DNA of 64,000 bases, from NCBI GenBank assembly GCA_016183985.1, contig JACPDN010000006.1, positions 310,001 to 374,000 on the forward strand, given 5' to 3'. The first letter of the stretch is position 1; each line of letters starts with the position of its first letter. Below are positions 8,347 through 16,908 of this stretch, piece after piece. The translations under genes were made by a program, and so were the position numbers. Origin of the DNA: Pseudomonadota bacterium (GTDB taxonomy: Bacteria; Pseudomonadota; Alphaproteobacteria; Dongiales; Dongiaceae). Below the pieces are notes generated by a model. The model did not search any database. It had not been told where the DNA came from and was given only the letters and a program-made list of their open reading frames with translations.

Positions 8347-9061
8347 GCTTCACATTATCTACAACATCGCCAACACCCGGATCCGTACCTACCCCTTTCC
8401 GCATATCTATGTCCCGCAGGTCTTTCCGGACGGCTTCTATCGCGAACTTCGCCGCAATCTGCCCGACAATGACGGTTACATCGCCCTGGCCGACACGATG
8501 CGGGTCGGGACGGGGTATTCGCGGGCGCGCCTGTCCCTGTTTCCGGCTGACCTCGACAAGGCCAAGATCAGCCCGGCCCAGCGCGATTTCTGGCGCCGTG
8601 TCTTTGATACGCTGGGCGATGCCGAGTTCGCTTCCTGTGTCTTTGATCGGTTCCGGCCGTCCATCGAGCAACGCTTCCAGCAAGGCGACAATAAGCGCCG
8701 GGGCCTGAAGGTTTGGCACGAAACGTTCTTGATGCGCGACCTGGAGACGTATTCGCTCGGCCCCCATACCGACAGCCCCACCAAGCTTGTCTCGATGCTG
8801 TTTTATCTCCCCGAAGATGATTCATCGTCGGAACTCGGTACCTCGCTCTATTTGCCCAAGGACCGCGGGTTCATCAGCGAAGGCGGCCCGCATCTGCCGT
8901 TTGAGGATTTCGACCACGTCATGACCGTGCCCTATGCGCCCAATGTCGTGGCCTCGTTCCCAAAGACACAAGCCTGCTTCCATGGCGTCGAGCCCGTGAA
9001 GGGGCCGAACAAGCAGCGGGATATCCTGTTTTTCGACCTGAAGGGCAAGGTCAAGGAGTAA
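8330..9061 (+). CDS. 2OG-Fe(II) oxygenase-like protein
   Basis: 243 residues. HTD (146-148) in LGPHTDSPTKLVSMLFYL, His218 in CFHGVEPV and Arg230 in KQRDILFF form the HxD...H...R pattern of 2-oxoglutarate/Fe(II) dioxygenases of the prolyl-hydroxylase type. Start ATG 8330 lies within the end of the FkbM gene, so the two are co-translated. The partner methyltransferase suggests sequential hydroxylation and methylation of one substrate (inference). Its tail overlaps rmlB by 11 bp on the other strand. Confidence 0.78.
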   Translation: MFSDVKLHIIYNIANTRIRTYPFPHIYVPQVFPDGFYRELRRNLPDNDGYIALADTMRVGTGYSRARLSLFPADLDKAKISPAQRDFWRRVFDTLGDAEFASCVFDRFRPSIEQRFQQGDNKRRGLKVWHETFLMRDLETYSLGPHTDSPTKLVSMLFYLPEDDSSSELGTSLYLPKDRGFISEGGPHLPFEDFDHVMTVPYAPNVVASFPKTQACFHGVEPVKGPNKQRDILFFDLKGKVKE

Positions 9062-10118
9062 GCGCGCTTCCGAGCCGGTCGGCCTGATAGCCTGCTGCGA
9101 GCTTTGCGCGCCACCAGGCTTCGTTATCGAGGTACCAGGCGACTGTTTCGGCGAGGCCGATCTCGAAATCGCCGGAACGTTGCCAGCCAAGTTCCCGCTC
9201 GGTCTTGGTGGGATCGATGGCATAGCGCAGATCATGCCCCGGCCGGTCGTCGACGAAGGCGATGCTGTCGGCATAATGGCCTTGGGACAGTGGCCGCAAG
9301 CGATCGAGGTGACGGCAAATCGATCGCACGACGTCGATGTTACGGCGCTCGCCATGGCCGCCGATATTGTATTTCTCCCCGATCCGGCCACGTTCGGCCA
9401 CGGCGATCAGCGCGGTAACGTGATCGCCGACGAAGAGCCAATCTCGCACATTGAGGCCTTGCCCGTAGACCGGCAATGTCCTGCCGTCGACGGCCCGGAT
9501 AATCATGTGGGGGATCAGCTTTTCGGGAAACTGATAAGGCCCGTAGTTATTCGAACAATTACTGATAACGACCGGCAGTCCATAGGTGCTGTGCCAGGCA
9601 CGCGCCAAATGGTCGGCCGCCGCCTTGCTGGCCGCATAAGGCGAGTTGGGACGGTAGGGACTTTCCTCGGTAAAGACGCCGGTCGGCCCCAAGGTGCCGT
9701 AGACCTCGTCGGTGGAGACATGAACGAAGCGGAACGCGGTACGCGCCGCTGATTCCAAGCCCCGCCAGTAATCCAAGGCGGCCGTCAGCAGTCGCTGTGT
9801 GCCGACGACATTGGTCTCAAGGAATGCCTCGGGGCCGTCGATCGACCGATCCACATGCGTCTCCGCTGCCAGATGAAAGACCCAGCCCGGACGAAATTCG
9901 GCAAAAATCTCCCGCAGCCGGGTGCCATTGCAGATATCGGCGATTTCCAGCCCGTAGCGTGTGCTTCCGGCGGCCCCTGCCAGCGAGGCAAGGTCTGCAG
10001 CATAGGTCAGCTTGTCGAGATTGAGCACCTCATAGCGGCCCTCTGCCACCAAGTGGCGACAGAGGGCGGAGCCAATGAAACCGGCGCCGCCCGTCACCAA
10101 TACCCGCTTGTTCGCCAT
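9051..10118 (-). CDS. rmlB: dTDP-glucose 4,6-dehydratase RmlB
   Basis: 355 residues, full length for the family. NAD-binding GGAGFIGSAL at the N-terminus, STDEVYG and the catalytic YAASKAAADH (Tyr/Lys) are present, plus the SNNYGPYQFPEKLIP segment typical of RmlB. It converts dTDP-glucose to dTDP-4-keto-6-deoxyglucose. The rmlA, rmlC and rmlD partners are not in the window, so the product may feed another deoxysugar pathway, for example flagellar glycan (inference). Confidence 0.94.
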   Translation of the reverse strand: MANKRVLVTGGAGFIGSALCRHLVAEGRYEVLNLDKLTYAADLASLAGAAGSTRYGLEIADICNGTRLREIFAEFRPGWVFHLAAETHVDRSIDGPEAFLETNVVGTQRLLTAALDYWRGLESAARTAFRFVHVSTDEVYGTLGPTGVFTEESPYRPNSPYAASKAAADHLARAWHSTYGLPVVISNCSNNYGPYQFPEKLIPHMIIRAVDGRTLPVYGQGLNVRDWLFVGDHVTALIAVAERGRIGEKYNIGGHGERRNIDVVRSICRHLDRLRPLSQGHYADSIAFVDDRPGHDLRYAIDPTKTERELGWQRSGDFEIGLAETVAWYLDNEAWWRAKLAAGYQADRLGSALTP

Positions 10119-10170
10119 ACCTACTCCCTGTCACGCGACCATCGGCACGATGCGGCAGATGCTACCTCGG

Positions 10171-10207
10171 CCCCTGCAGAAATGGTCGCTCCATTTCTGC
10201 CTAGGGG
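10171..10207. promoter_or_regulatory. Long inverted repeat upstream of flgE
   Basis: GCAGAAATGG (10176-10185), 5-nt loop, CCATTTCTGC (10191-10200) is a perfect 10-bp stem, extended outward by CCCCT/AGGGG across a 2-nt bulge. It lies about 60-95 bp upstream of the flgE sigma-54 element. The TTTCTGCC half resembles the ftr-like sites of the flagellin promoter, so it may be an activator-binding enhancer; an RNA hairpin is the alternative. Confidence 0.5.
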
Positions 10208-10264
10208 ACGTCGCCATGTCCATAAGCATTTGAATTATATTAGAGAAACACGCTGCTGCGAATT

Positions 10265-10278
10265 GGCCCAGGACTTGC
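10265..10278 (+). promoter_or_regulatory. Sigma-54 promoter of the flgE operon
   Basis: TTGGCCCAGGACTTGCTT has GG at 10265-10266 and GC at 10277-10278 with a 10-nt interval. Transcription would begin near 10290, 34 bases before the flgE ATG. Hook genes are typically FlbD/sigma-54 dependent in alphaproteobacteria. Confidence 0.72.
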
Positions 10279-10323
10279 TTCAGAAGAGAAAACCATAACC
10301 CTTCTGAACCCGGCGAGGTCTAA

Positions 10324-12597
10324 ATGAGTATTCTCGGGGCAATGTTTACGGCGGTCAGCGGTGTAAACGCCCAGTCGAAATCCCTCGGCCATATCTCGGA
10401 CAACATCGCGAACTCCCAGACCACCGGCTACAAGAAGGTGGATACGCGCTTCGAGACGCTGATCACTGTTTCGAATGCCAATCTGCATCAGCCGGGCGGC
10501 GTTGTCGCCTCACCCTCCTATGCCAATTCGCTCCAGGGTAACGTCAACCAGACACAGACCCTCACCAATATGGCGATCAGCGGCGAGGGCTTCTTCGTCG
10601 TCAGCCGACCGGAATCGCAGACCGCGAACCAAACGCTGTTCAACGACCTGCCCTATTACACCCGCGCCGGCGACTTCGAGGTCAACCGCGACGGTTACCT
10701 GGTGAACAACGGCGGCTATTATCTGAACGGCTGGGCAGTCGACGAGGAAACCGGCGTTGCCGACACCTCGACCCTGGCGCCGATCCAGATCACACAGACG
10801 ATCGACGAGCCGACGGCAACGACCGAGCTTGAATTCGTCGGCAATTTGCCGGCCTCATCCGTCGTCAACCCGACACCGCCGCTGGCACCCACCAACATCA
10901 AGATCTATGACGCCCTGGGCAATGCCCATACGGTATCGCTCTCTTGGGTCAAGCGGGCCGACAATCTGTGGAAGCTCGACATCGTCGCTGCAGACAGCAC
11001 GCTGGATCCGGTTTCGGGCACGCTGGTCGGCGTCAACGACCAGGCGATGGCAGTCGCCAATACCACGGCGAACGTGCCGGCAGTCTCGCAGGTCGACACC
11101 GTCACTCTGCCCTCCGACGGCCTGGCTTTCGGCCAGTCGCTGACCTTCACCATCGGCTCCAACTCGGTCACCGTCACGGCACCTGTCGGCGGATACACAC
11201 AATCGACCGTCGGTTCCGCGCTGATCGCCGCCATCAACGGCAATCCGGGCCTCTCCGCCCAGGTGACCGCCGGCAACCTCACTGCCACCACCTTCGATGT
11301 CTCGGCGGATGTCGGCGGCACACCGTTCTCGCTGACCCTTGGCGGCAGCGGTTCGGGCCAGACCGATACCGTCACGATCCCCAATACCGGCCTCGCCGCC
11401 GGCGACACGATCAGCGTAACAATCAATGGCACGCTCATCACCTACACCGCAGCAGGCGTCGAAAGCGCCCAAACTGCACGTGACGGCCTCATTGCGCTCG
11501 TCAATGCCAATGTCACCGTCAACGGCCAGGTCACAGCGTCGCCCGGCGCCACGAATACCATCCTCATCAATGCCGATGCAGCGCAGGGCACCTTCACCAA
11601 CGCGGTGTCCGATACACTGACGGTGGGTGCGCTTACCCTGGCTACTGCGACCGGCGCTTCTTCCGTGAACACCGTGGCCAACGGCTTGCCGACGGCGCAG
11701 GTCGATACGGTCACTTTGGCCGGCACGGTCGGCCCGGGTGAAATCGGCGATACCTACACCATCAACGTCGGCTCGCAGACGATTTCCTATATCGCCAACG
11801 GCACCGAGACCAGCCTCAACGACGTTGCCATCGGCATCGCTGCATTGATCAATGCCAACTCGTCGCTCGGTGTGACGGCAACGGCGCTCGGCGGCACGGT
11901 ACAGCTGACGGCAATCAACGCCGGTACGCCTTTCACCTCGACGGTAGCTGCGGCGAACGGTTCGACCAATTCGTTCATCGACGTGCAATTCGGCGCCACA
12001 GCTGCAACCGCCGGCCAGCTGGTCGGCATCAGCAATGCATATAACATCAACGGCAATGCCACGACACCGACGGCACAGAGTGCTGGCGCTGATGCTGTCA
12101 TCACTTTCCAGGTCGATTACGGCGTCGGCCCGCAGACGATCGAGCTCAATCTCGGCAAATTCCAGACGACCGAGGGTGTCACCCAGTTTTCGGGCAACAC
12201 CATCGACGTTCGCCGCTTCACCCAGGACGGCGTGCCGCAGGGCATCTTCAAGGATCTCAACATCCGCGACAACGGCGATGTCGAACTCAATTACGACAAC
12301 GGCCGCAGCCGCATCTTCTTCAAGGTACCGATCGCCCAGTTCTACGACGCCAATACCCTGAAGCGCGAAAGTGGCCAGGCCTTCACGGAGACCTTCGATA
12401 GCGGCTCGGCGCGCATGTCGGGTGCGGGCGAAAACGGCGCCGGCACGTTGCGCGGTTCTGCGGTGGAAGGCTCGAACGTCGATATTGCCGAGGAGTTCTC
12501 GAAGATGATCGTCACGCAGCGTTCCTATTCGGCCAACACCCGCGTCATCACGACTGCCGATGAGATGCTGCAGGATATCATCAATATCAAGCGTTAA
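10324..12597 (+). CDS. flgE: Flagellar hook protein FlgE, enlarged
   Basis: 757 residues against about 400-450 in most FlgE. The N-terminal flagellar rod/hook motif (MSILGAMFTAVSGVNAQSKS ... NIANSQTTGYKK) and C-terminal motif (VEGSNVDIAEEFSKMIVTQR ... DEMLQDIINIKR) are intact. About residues 255-545 are an insertion of three tandem modules of roughly 90 residues (VDTVTL ... GDTYTINVGSQTISYI ... AALINAN ... AGTPF). First gene of flgE-flgK-flgL-fliK-flgD, driven by a sigma-54 promoter. The insert probably forms an outer hook domain; related modules occur in FlgK and FlgL. Confidence 0.94.
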   Translation: MSILGAMFTAVSGVNAQSKSLGHISDNIANSQTTGYKKVDTRFETLITVSNANLHQPGGVVASPSYANSLQGNVNQTQTLTNMAISGEGFFVVSRPESQTANQTLFNDLPYYTRAGDFEVNRDGYLVNNGGYYLNGWAVDEETGVADTSTLAPIQITQTIDEPTATTELEFVGNLPASSVVNPTPPLAPTNIKIYDALGNAHTVSLSWVKRADNLWKLDIVAADSTLDPVSGTLVGVNDQAMAVANTTANVPAVSQVDTVTLPSDGLAFGQSLTFTIGSNSVTVTAPVGGYTQSTVGSALIAAINGNPGLSAQVTAGNLTATTFDVSADVGGTPFSLTLGGSGSGQTDTVTIPNTGLAAGDTISVTINGTLITYTAAGVESAQTARDGLIALVNANVTVNGQVTASPGATNTILINADAAQGTFTNAVSDTLTVGALTLATATGASSVNTVANGLPTAQVDTVTLAGTVGPGEIGDTYTINVGSQTISYIANGTETSLNDVAIGIAALINANSSLGVTATALGGTVQLTAINAGTPFTSTVAAANGSTNSFIDVQFGATAATAGQLVGISNAYNINGNATTPTAQSAGADAVITFQVDYGVGPQTIELNLGKFQTTEGVTQFSGNTIDVRRFTQDGVPQGIFKDLNIRDNGDVELNYDNGRSRIFFKVPIAQFYDANTLKRESGQAFTETFDSGSARMSGAGENGAGTLRGSAVEGSNVDIAEEFSKMIVTQRSYSANTRVITTADEMLQDIINIKR
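11086..11961 (+). repeat. Three tandem axial modules within FlgE
   Basis: Residues about 255-345, 346-440 and 457-546 of FlgE each follow one pattern: (V/T)DTVTLxG, GDTYTINVGxxxIxY, a helix ending in (A/V)LINAN, a GVTATA strand, then AGTPF or a relative. They are diverged at the protein level and are not exact DNA repeats. Confidence 0.8.
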
Positions 12598-12625
12598 GCT
12601 GAATAGTGAAGTGGGATAGGCAGTC

Positions 12626-14338
12626 ATGTCGCTGACAGGCGCCCTCAACGCAGCCGTCGCCAGCCTTCGGGTCAATCAGGCCAGCATCCAGGTGCTGTCA
12701 GCCAACATTGCCCATGTCAACGACCCCAACTACACGAAGAAGACGCTGAACCGCGAATCTCTCGTCTTGGGAGAGTCGCAGATCGGCAGCGTCGGCATCG
12801 CATCCTATTCGACGGCCGTTAGCGAGAGCCTGCGCAAGCAGCTGGAATCGCTGATCGCTGGCGACGGGGCCAGCGCCACGCAGGATGAATTGATGTCCCG
12901 CATCCAGCAATTGCTGGGTACCAGTTCGGACCAGGCGGCACTACCGAACCTGTTCTCGCAATTCACGGCGGCGTGGCAGACCCTGCAGGCAACACCGGAA
13001 TCGAAGGCAGCGCAGACCGCGGTTATCCGCTATGGTCAGCAATTGGCGGAGGAGATCAACCATGTCGCCGCCGGCATCGATACCCTGGACAGCGACGTCA
13101 AGGACGAGACGACGCAGGCCGTCGACAACCTCAATGGATTGCTGGAGCAAGTCTTCGAACTCAATGTGCGCCTGCGCTCAGCCAGCGAGAACGGCACAGA
13201 GCGCACCGAACTGATCGATCAGCGCGATGCATTGGTGCGCGAGATTTCGCAATATGTCGATGTACGCACTGTGGAGCGGGAAAACGGCGCCATCGCCTTG
13301 TTCACGCCGGCCGGCCTCAGCCTGGTCGACGGCCCGCCGTCGAAATTCGTCTATGACGGAACCAATCTCTATCGCTCCGAAGACCCAAAGACCCCGATCG
13401 AGAGCCTCCTTCGTTCGGGCAAGATCCGGGCGCTGATCGACTTCCGCCTCGATAACAGCAGCAAATCGGCGACGGTGAGCAGCGATCCGGCAACGGAAGT
13501 GATCCGCAAGCTGCGTTCGCAGCTCGATGCCGTCGTCAAGGCAATGACAGCGACGACCGGCTCGACTTTCAGCTCCGCGTATGATGCCGCCGGGCAATCG
13601 CTGCGCGTCGAGATGGGATTCGAGACCACCGTTCAAGCGCAGCCGGCGTCACCCCAATACACCACGGTCAAGCTGAGCGGCGACCTACGTCCTGGTGATG
13701 TTTTCGAAATCGACATTAACGGCAAGATCTTCAGCTATACCGCCCAGGCCAACGACGCGACCCTCGACGCGATTGCCGCGAAACTGGCAGCACTCGTCAA
13801 CGGCGACGCCACGCTCGGCGTCAGCGCGGTAGCGGGCGCCGGTTCGATTCAGCTCGCCGGCACGGCCAACGACACGCCCTTTACCGTCAAGACACTGGCC
13901 AATGGCGAGACGCCGGAGCTGCGCAGCGGTTTCTTTACGGGTACCGACCGCTTCAACTTCCAAGTCAACCAATCCCTGCTCGACGGCACCCAGCAGCTGA
14001 AGAAGAATTCGGCATCGGATGTCGTCAATGCGCTCAACAGCACGGACCGCACTTTCGTTGCGGCCGGCCTTACCGTCAGCGGTGTTTCTTATAAGGGCAT
14101 GCTGGTCGGGATCGTTGGCACCTCGATTGCAAATGCTAAGTCGGTTTCCGACCTGGCCAAATTCAATACAGAAAGTCTGGCCCAGACGGAGAAGCGCTAC
14201 CAGGCAGATGTCGGCGTCAATCTGGACGAGGAGCTTGCCAATCTGCAGGTGCTGCAGAACGCCTACGCTGCCTCGGCGCGCCTGCTGACGGTCGTTCAGC
14301 AGCTGTTCGACACGCTGCAGGCCGCGGTCAGCAGATAG
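12626..14338 (+). CDS. flgK: Flagellar hook-associated protein FlgK (HAP1)
   Basis: 570 residues. N-terminus SLTGALNAAVASLRVNQASI with ANIAHVNDPNYTKK, and C-terminus EELANLQVLQNAYAASARLL, are canonical FlgK ends. It forms the hook-filament junction. A single copy of the module found in FlgE and FlgL lies at about residues 344-424 (GDVFEIDINGKIFSYTAQAN ... LAALVNGD ... NDTPF). It starts 28 bp after flgE in the same operon. Confidence 0.93.
   Translation: MSLTGALNAAVASLRVNQASIQVLSANIAHVNDPNYTKKTLNRESLVLGESQIGSVGIASYSTAVSESLRKQLESLIAGDGASATQDELMSRIQQLLGTSSDQAALPNLFSQFTAAWQTLQATPESKAAQTAVIRYGQQLAEEINHVAAGIDTLDSDVKDETTQAVDNLNGLLEQVFELNVRLRSASENGTERTELIDQRDALVREISQYVDVRTVERENGAIALFTPAGLSLVDGPPSKFVYDGTNLYRSEDPKTPIESLLRSGKIRALIDFRLDNSSKSATVSSDPATEVIRKLRSQLDAVVKAMTATTGSTFSSAYDAAGQSLRVEMGFETTVQAQPASPQYTTVKLSGDLRPGDVFEIDINGKIFSYTAQANDATLDAIAAKLAALVNGDATLGVSAVAGAGSIQLAGTANDTPFTVKTLANGETPELRSGFFTGTDRFNFQVNQSLLDGTQQLKKNSASDVVNALNSTDRTFVAAGLTVSGVSYKGMLVGIVGTSIANAKSVSDLAKFNTESLAQTEKRYQADVGVNLDEELANLQVLQNAYAASARLLTVVQQLFDTLQAAVSR
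13655..13897 (+). repeat. Single axial module within FlgK
   Basis: FlgK residues about 344-424: TTVKLSGDLRPGDVFEIDIN, then KIFSYTAQANDATLDAIAAK, LAALVNG, LGVSAVAGAGSIQLAG and NDTPF. Same order of motifs as the modules in FlgE and FlgL. Confidence 0.8.
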
Positions 14339-14354
14339 GCATCAGGAGACGAAA

Positions 14355-16898
14355 ATGACCATCAACGCCTATAGCTCCTATGCCAACTATCTCGGCAATA
14401 TCGCCGGCGTCAAGAATCTGCAGACCTCGCTGGCGCAGCTCACCGAGCAGCTCAACACCGGCAAGAAATCCCTGAGCCTGGTGAATTACGGCGTACAGGG
14501 TTCCCGCCTCCTCGATCTGCGCGCCGATATTCAGCGGCGCGAAGGCTATATCGATGCGATCAAGGCCATAACCCCGGACATCAAGGCTTATGACACGGTC
14601 TTCAACAGCATGGAAAAGCTGGCAAGCGACATGCACAGCGCTTTCCTGAGCCCTTTGAGCGAGCCACCTCAGGCGCAAAAGGACAAGATCGTTCTCGACG
14701 GCGACATTGGCGATATCGGCGACATCTTCAAGGTCACTGTTGACGGCAAGCTGTTCTCCTACGTCACCGCCGGCATCGAGGGCAGCCTCGATGATGTTGC
14801 TGGCAACCTGGCGAACCAGATCAACGCAGAACCTGGCATGCGCGTGACGGCAAAGGTCGTCGGCAGCGAAATCACCATCACGTCGACCGAAGTCGGCGCC
14901 ACCTACAACGTCGCGGGCACGGTAACCAATGTCGCGGGCGGCGCCACCAATACAGCCGTTACGACCCAAATTCAGGCAGGCAAGGTTTCGCCGATTGTCG
15001 GCCAGATCGAAAACGCGCTCGGCCAGATGCGGTCACTGCTGAACGAGCAGATCAATGATCGCTACCTTTTCGGCGGCCTTACGGCCAATGACAAGTTGCC
15101 GGTGGTTGATCTCCATAAATTGCCGGATCCCTCCGGCAGCGCGAATTCGATAACCTCGTCGACGGTGCAGCAGCTTGCCGCCGGCACCACCGTGCAGCAG
15201 GTGCGCGTCACGACCGACTATCTCGGCGCGTTGCAGTCTGAAACCTTTACGATCAACGCCCAGAATTTCACCTTCACTGGCCCGTTGACCGCACAGGAAC
15301 TTGCAGACCAGCTGCGCACCGCCATCAATGGCTCCGTGCCGCTGGCTGGCGTCGTGACCGTCAGTGATGTCGATGCCAACGGCCTGACGATCACGGCGAC
15401 GACACCTGGCACCGCCTTCAGCGCGGTTGTTACCGGCAACGACCCCACGCCATCGAAGGCCGCAACGGTGCAACCCAATGTACCGATCGGCGCCACCCAG
15501 GTGGATCTGCTGCAACTGACCGGCCCGGTCGGCACGATCAATGAGATCTACAGCGTCACCATCATGGATCCGCCGAACAACACGCTGCCGGTGACAATCT
15601 CATATCGGACGACCGGGGAAGAAACGAGTCTGGACGAAATTGCCGGCAAGCTGGTCGACAAGATCAACGCATACCAGCCACCGTTTACAGTAGCGGTAAC
15701 GGCGCCGGGAAATGGCCAGATCCAAATCAGCTCCGCAACGGCCTTTGAGTCCAGTGGCGGCGTGCAGAACCAAGCCACCGTTCAGACCGTCCAGCGCACC
15801 GTGGTGCCAGTCGCCCAGGTCGATGAAGTGGACTTCCCCGGCCCCTTCGGTGATTCCGGCGATGTTTACACCGTCAACTTTACGGCGCCGGTTGGTGGTC
15901 CGTTCACGGTCACGACGACCTCTACCGATGACGCAAAATCGGTCGCGCAGAAATTCGCCGGGCTGATCAATGCTGCGGGTCTCGGCGTCACGGCGGCGAT
16001 CAAGGGTGATACGCTGGTCTTGACCTCGGACACGGCCGGCACCCCCTTCACTTATACGGCGGTGCTGACGACAGATGTCGGGCAGGTTTCGGCCGCGCCA
16101 ACAACCGCCACGACTGTCGCCAATATCCCACCCGGCCCGCTGCCGCAGATCGATCGCGCCACACTGTCGGGCCCAGTCGGTCGCAAAGGCGACGCCTACG
16201 AATTGACGGTCAATGGCCGCACAGTCCGTTATCTGACCACGGGCAACGAACGTGATATGGATGCGATCGCCATTAACCTGGTTGCGTTGGTAAACGCCGC
16301 TGTCCCGTCGATGGGCGTTACCGCTACTGCGGGGGCCACCGGCACAGGCAGCTTTACTATGACCTCCAACACGCCTGGCGTCGAGCTGACGACAAAGCTT
16401 GAGGTTATCCAGCCCACCGTCGTGACCGATCCCGTGGCACCGATTTATAATGAACACCAGGAGCCCAACGATTCCGCCAATGCCTGGCAGCGCGGCAAGA
16501 TCACTGTCGCCGATCAGCTCACCCTGCGCAGCACCTTCTCTGCCAATGAGGCGGCTTTCCAGAAGCTGCAGCTGGCACTCCGCTATGCGCAATCGGCGGT
16601 CAACGACCTCGACAACTATCAGGAAAAGATCGAGACCGCCCGCTCGCTCGCCAATGATGCCCTGACCGGGGTCCGGGCGCTTCACGCGGATAACACGGTC
16701 AATGATGCCGTCATTTCGGCGACGGCATTGTCCCACCAAACGTCGATCAATCTCTACACCGACGGAACAGACAAGATCGAGAGTGTAGACAAGAACGAAG
16801 TCGCGGCGAAGCTCGACATCGCCCAAACGCAGCTGCAAGCAATCTTTGCAGTGATGGGCACGACGAATCAGATCTCGCTTGTGAATTTCCTGGCCTAA
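14355..16898 (+). CDS. flgL: Flagellar hook-associated protein FlgL (HAP3), greatly enlarged
   Basis: 847 residues, whereas FlgL is commonly about 300-400. Flagellin-like N-terminal helices (LGNIAGVKNLQTSLAQLTEQ, LNTGKKSL) and C-terminal helices (NEAAFQKLQLALRYAQSAVN to the end) frame the protein; NEQINDRYLFGG at about 230 is a typical FlgL segment. Five copies of the axial module sit at about residues 109-200, 280-366, 381-475, 487-573 and 597-685. ATG 14355 has AGGAG nine bases upstream. It links FlgK to the filament. The enlarged body must pass through the export channel unfolded, like other axial proteins. Confidence 0.9.
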   Translation: MTINAYSSYANYLGNIAGVKNLQTSLAQLTEQLNTGKKSLSLVNYGVQGSRLLDLRADIQRREGYIDAIKAITPDIKAYDTVFNSMEKLASDMHSAFLSPLSEPPQAQKDKIVLDGDIGDIGDIFKVTVDGKLFSYVTAGIEGSLDDVAGNLANQINAEPGMRVTAKVVGSEITITSTEVGATYNVAGTVTNVAGGATNTAVTTQIQAGKVSPIVGQIENALGQMRSLLNEQINDRYLFGGLTANDKLPVVDLHKLPDPSGSANSITSSTVQQLAAGTTVQQVRVTTDYLGALQSETFTINAQNFTFTGPLTAQELADQLRTAINGSVPLAGVVTVSDVDANGLTITATTPGTAFSAVVTGNDPTPSKAATVQPNVPIGATQVDLLQLTGPVGTINEIYSVTIMDPPNNTLPVTISYRTTGEETSLDEIAGKLVDKINAYQPPFTVAVTAPGNGQIQISSATAFESSGGVQNQATVQTVQRTVVPVAQVDEVDFPGPFGDSGDVYTVNFTAPVGGPFTVTTTSTDDAKSVAQKFAGLINAAGLGVTAAIKGDTLVLTSDTAGTPFTYTAVLTTDVGQVSAAPTTATTVANIPPGPLPQIDRATLSGPVGRKGDAYELTVNGRTVRYLTTGNERDMDAIAINLVALVNAAVPSMGVTATAGATGTGSFTMTSNTPGVELTTKLEVIQPTVVTDPVAPIYNEHQEPNDSANAWQRGKITVADQLTLRSTFSANEAAFQKLQLALRYAQSAVNDLDNYQEKIETARSLANDALTGVRALHADNTVNDAVISATALSHQTSINLYTDGTDKIESVDKNEVAAKLDIAQTQLQAIFAVMGTTNQISLVNFLA
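14679..14954 (+). repeat. Axial module 1 of FlgL
   Basis: FlgL residues about 109-200: DKIVLDGDIGDIGDIFKVTV, GKLFSYVTAGIEGSLDDVAG, LANQINA, then VTAKVVGSEITITS. Separated from the other four modules by about 80 residues of FlgL core. Confidence 0.75.
15192..16409 (+). repeat. Axial modules 2-5 of FlgL
   Basis: Four consecutive modules at FlgL residues about 280-366, 381-475, 487-573 and 597-685. Modules 3-5 each open with (T/A/P)Q(V/I)D and a (G/P)PxG turn, then a Y-rich strand pair, an AxxLVxxINA helix and a closing AGTPF-type turn (PGTAF, AGTPF). Linkers between them are Pro/Val/Thr-rich. Confidence 0.78.
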
Positions 16899-16908
16899 AG
16901 GACGAGCA

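Noticed and set aside
9051-10118. RmlB as part of a dTDP-rhamnose operon
   Set aside because: rmlA, rmlC and rmlD are not adjacent, so a rhamnose product cannot be claimed from this window.
10855-12675. Long antisense open frame opposite flgE
   Set aside because: Mirror of the GC-rich Thr/Ala/Gly codons in the FlgE modules; no start signal or protein-like composition.
11086-16409. Axial modules as evidence of a prophage
   Set aside because: The copies lie inside intact flagellar proteins with conserved ends; no integrase, capsid or terminase genes are in the window.
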